Source: Streptosporangium amethystogenes (GTDB lineage: Bacteria > Actinomycetota > Actinomycetes > Streptosporangiales > Streptosporangiaceae). From it: DNA of 64,000 bases. The stretch covers positions 62,001 to 126,000 of the forward strand of contig NZ_JOEQ01000007.1 in assembly GCF_000721075.1 (NCBI RefSeq). Reading direction: 5' to 3'. The translations under genes were made by a program, and so were the position numbers. Shown here piece by piece: positions 62,748-64,000 of the stretch; within the stretch, counting starts at the first letter, position 1, and every line of letters starts with the position of its first letter. Under the pieces are notes generated by a model. It did no database searches. It was not told the origin of the DNA and saw only the letters and a list, made by a program, of their open reading frames with translations.

Positions 62748-63569
62748 ATGCAGAGAATCGTCAAATGCCTTCTGATCGTGAACACGGCCCTCGCGTTCAC
62801 CTCGTGCCTGCCGTTCGGCATCGCGAACACCGGCGTCGCGTCACCGAGACGCTCCGGACCCGCCGTTGCCGATGACCACCCACCCCGTTCCGAGCACACC
62901 CCGCTGTCGCGTTTCCCCGTCCTTCGCCCCGGTGACCGGGGAACCCAGGTCCAGGAGGTCAAAAAACGTCTCGACCGGCTGGGGTTCCACCCGGGATCTT
63001 CCAGCCAGGAATACGACCCCGCGCTGCGCGCGGCCGTGTGGGCCTTCCAGAAGGCCAACGGGCTGCCCGCCGGCGACGAGATCGACCCGTCGACCTGGAA
63101 GGCACTCGCCCACCCGGCGCGCGTCAGGCCGCTGGTGCCCTACGGGGAGCCCACCAGGGTGGAGATCGACCTGCGTCGTCAGTTGCTCACCGCCTGGCAG
63201 GACGGCAAGCCGGCGCTGGTCTCCCATATCTCGACCGGTAACGACAAGCACTACTGCAAGAACGGCCACTGCGGGGTCGCCGTCACACCCACCGGGGACT
63301 TCCGCGCCTGGTGGCGGACCACCGGATGGACCCACGGGCCACTGGGCGACCAGTTCTACACCATCTACTTCAACGGGGGTATCGGCTTCCACGGCTCGGA
63401 ACGGGTCCCGCTCCACCCCGCGTCCCACGGCTGCATCCGCGTCCCGCTGCACAACGCCAGGCCCCTGTTCGACATGACCCCGACAGGAACCCCGGTCCAC
63501 GTCCGCCGCCCGGCCCCTCCCGAGCCGCCGAAACAGGACGCGGCCCGGCCGAAGGCCCTCCGAGGCTGA
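62748..63569 (+). CDS. L,D-transpeptidase with peptidoglycan-binding domain (273 aa)
   Basis: A signal peptide (LLIVNTALAFTSC) with a possible lipobox-like Cys leads to a peptidoglycan-binding domain (LRPGDRGTQVQEVKKRLDRLGF ... LRAAVWAFQKANGLP). A YkuD domain follows, with HGSERVPLHPASHGCIRV supplying catalytic His and Cys. It makes 3-3 cross-links or attaches proteins to peptidoglycan outside the membrane. AAAGAGG precedes ATG 62748. Confidence 0.91.
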   Translation: MQRIVKCLLIVNTALAFTSCLPFGIANTGVASPRRSGPAVADDHPPRSEHTPLSRFPVLRPGDRGTQVQEVKKRLDRLGFHPGSSSQEYDPALRAAVWAFQKANGLPAGDEIDPSTWKALAHPARVRPLVPYGEPTRVEIDLRRQLLTAWQDGKPALVSHISTGNDKHYCKNGHCGVAVTPTGDFRAWWRTTGWTHGPLGDQFYTIYFNGGIGFHGSERVPLHPASHGCIRVPLHNARPLFDMTPTGTPVHVRRPAPPEPPKQDAARPKALRG

Positions 63570-63583
63570 TCACGGCCAGAACC

Positions 63584-64000
63584 TCAGCCGGAGGTGCCGT
63601 GCCAGCTGCGCCACAGGGCCGCGTAGGAGCCCCCCTCGGCGACCAGTTCCTCGTGGGAGCCGAGTTCGCCGATGCGGCCGTCCTCCACGACCGCGACGCG
63701 GTCGGCGTCGTGGGCCGTGTAGAGGCGATGGGCGATGGCGATCACCGTACGGCCTTCGAGGACGGCGGCCAGCGAGCGTTCCAGGCGGCGGGCCGCGCGG
63801 GGGTCGATCAGCGAGGTGGCCTCGTCGAGGACCAGAGTGTGCGGGTCGGCCAGCACCAGCCGGGCCAGGGCCAGCTGCTGGGCCTGGGCGGGGGGAACGT
63901 GCTCGCCGCCGGAGCCGACCGCCGTGTCGAGCCCCTCGGGCAGGGTCTCGACCCAGTCCCAGGCGTCCACGGCCTCCAGCACCTCGCGGACCCGCGCGTC
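63584..64000 (-). CDS. ABC transporter ATPase, C-terminal part (cut by window end)
   Basis: The visible ~138 residues hold the end of an ABC nucleotide-binding domain: Walker B HTLVLDEATSLID, H-loop AIAHRL and the C-terminal SHEELVAEGGSYAALWRSW of exporter-type transporters. The signature site reads EHVPPAQAQQLALAR instead of the usual LSGGQ form, a variant of one NBD in some heterodimeric actinobacterial exporters, by recollection. The upstream part, including Walker A and membrane domain, lies beyond 64000. Confidence 0.85.
   Translation of the reverse strand, partial: DARVREVLEAVDAWDWVETLPEGLDTAVGSGGEHVPPAQAQQLALARLVLADPHTLVLDEATSLIDPRAARRLERSLAAVLEGRTVIAIAHRLYTAHDADRVAVVEDGRIGELGSHEELVAEGGSYAALWRSWHGTSG

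Overview
The window is about 70 percent G+C. Coding frames show strong third-position GC, GTG and TTG starts are common, and terminators are long GC hairpins without U tracts. Together with mycothiol synthesis (mshB), a SigE-RseA-RseB-HtrA-TatB block, DUF3107/DUF3117 proteins and many actinobacterial-only families, this points to a filamentous actinomycete, most likely near Streptosporangium/Nonomuraea (Streptosporangiaceae). Gene order in several stretches recalls Mycobacterium tuberculosis Rv3208-Rv3212, Rv1201c-Rv1232c and Rv1170-Rv1178. Those comparisons are from memory, not from a search.

Layout. 1-1.1 kb: two diverged copies of a ~185 bp terminator-bearing element flank a 59-residue Asn/Gly-repeat peptide gene with a structured AT-rich leader. 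1.4-6.2 kb: acidic repeat protein, TetR regulator, DUF3107, ferritin-like protein, and an RhlE-type DEAD-box helicase that appears to start at CTG. 6.3-11 kb: alpha/beta hydrolase, MpaB-type oxygenase, RecB-like nuclease, a metallo-beta-lactamase-fold protein with eroded metal site, DUF6758 and NUDIX. 11-14.2 kb: a 1064-residue membrane-anchored BNR-repeat protein. 14.6-19.5 kb: malyl-CoA-lyase-like enzyme, BioY, EamA transporter, soluble MgtE-N/CBS protein, DUF1003. 19.5-28.9 kb: secreted X-Pro peptidase, MarR, Mrp ATPase, TatB, HtrA, RseB, RseA, SigE (with an autoregulatory-type promoter), O-methyltransferase. 28.9-33.2 kb: leucyl aminopeptidase, DUF3117, PaaX, enoyl-CoA hydratase, Tag glycosylase. 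33.2-41.4 kb: DivIVA-like membrane protein, a probable folP remnant, two LOG-family proteins, the lysine/diaminopimelate genes dapE, dapD and dapC, a muralytic-like membrane protein, DUF4178 and a ferredoxin.

41.5-51.5 kb: an orphan SH3-like protein, a solute-binding lipoprotein and a methyltransferase precede the most unusual part of the window. This is a tight co-directional set: two paralogous proteins with sigma-region-4-like domains flank an SF1 (UvrD-type) helicase carrying a RelE/ParE-like N-terminus, followed 17 bp later by a cysteinyl-tRNA synthetase paralog. I could not match this set to a named system.

51.6-64 kb: aldose-1-epimerase-like protein, RraA-like protein, penicillin acylase, metallo-beta-lactamase lipid-hydrolase-like protein, two membrane proteins, mshB, S9 peptidase, FAD amino-acid oxidase, L,D-transpeptidase, and the C-terminal end of an ABC transporter running off the window.

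No tRNA, rRNA, CRISPR array, insertion sequence or phage gene was recognised.
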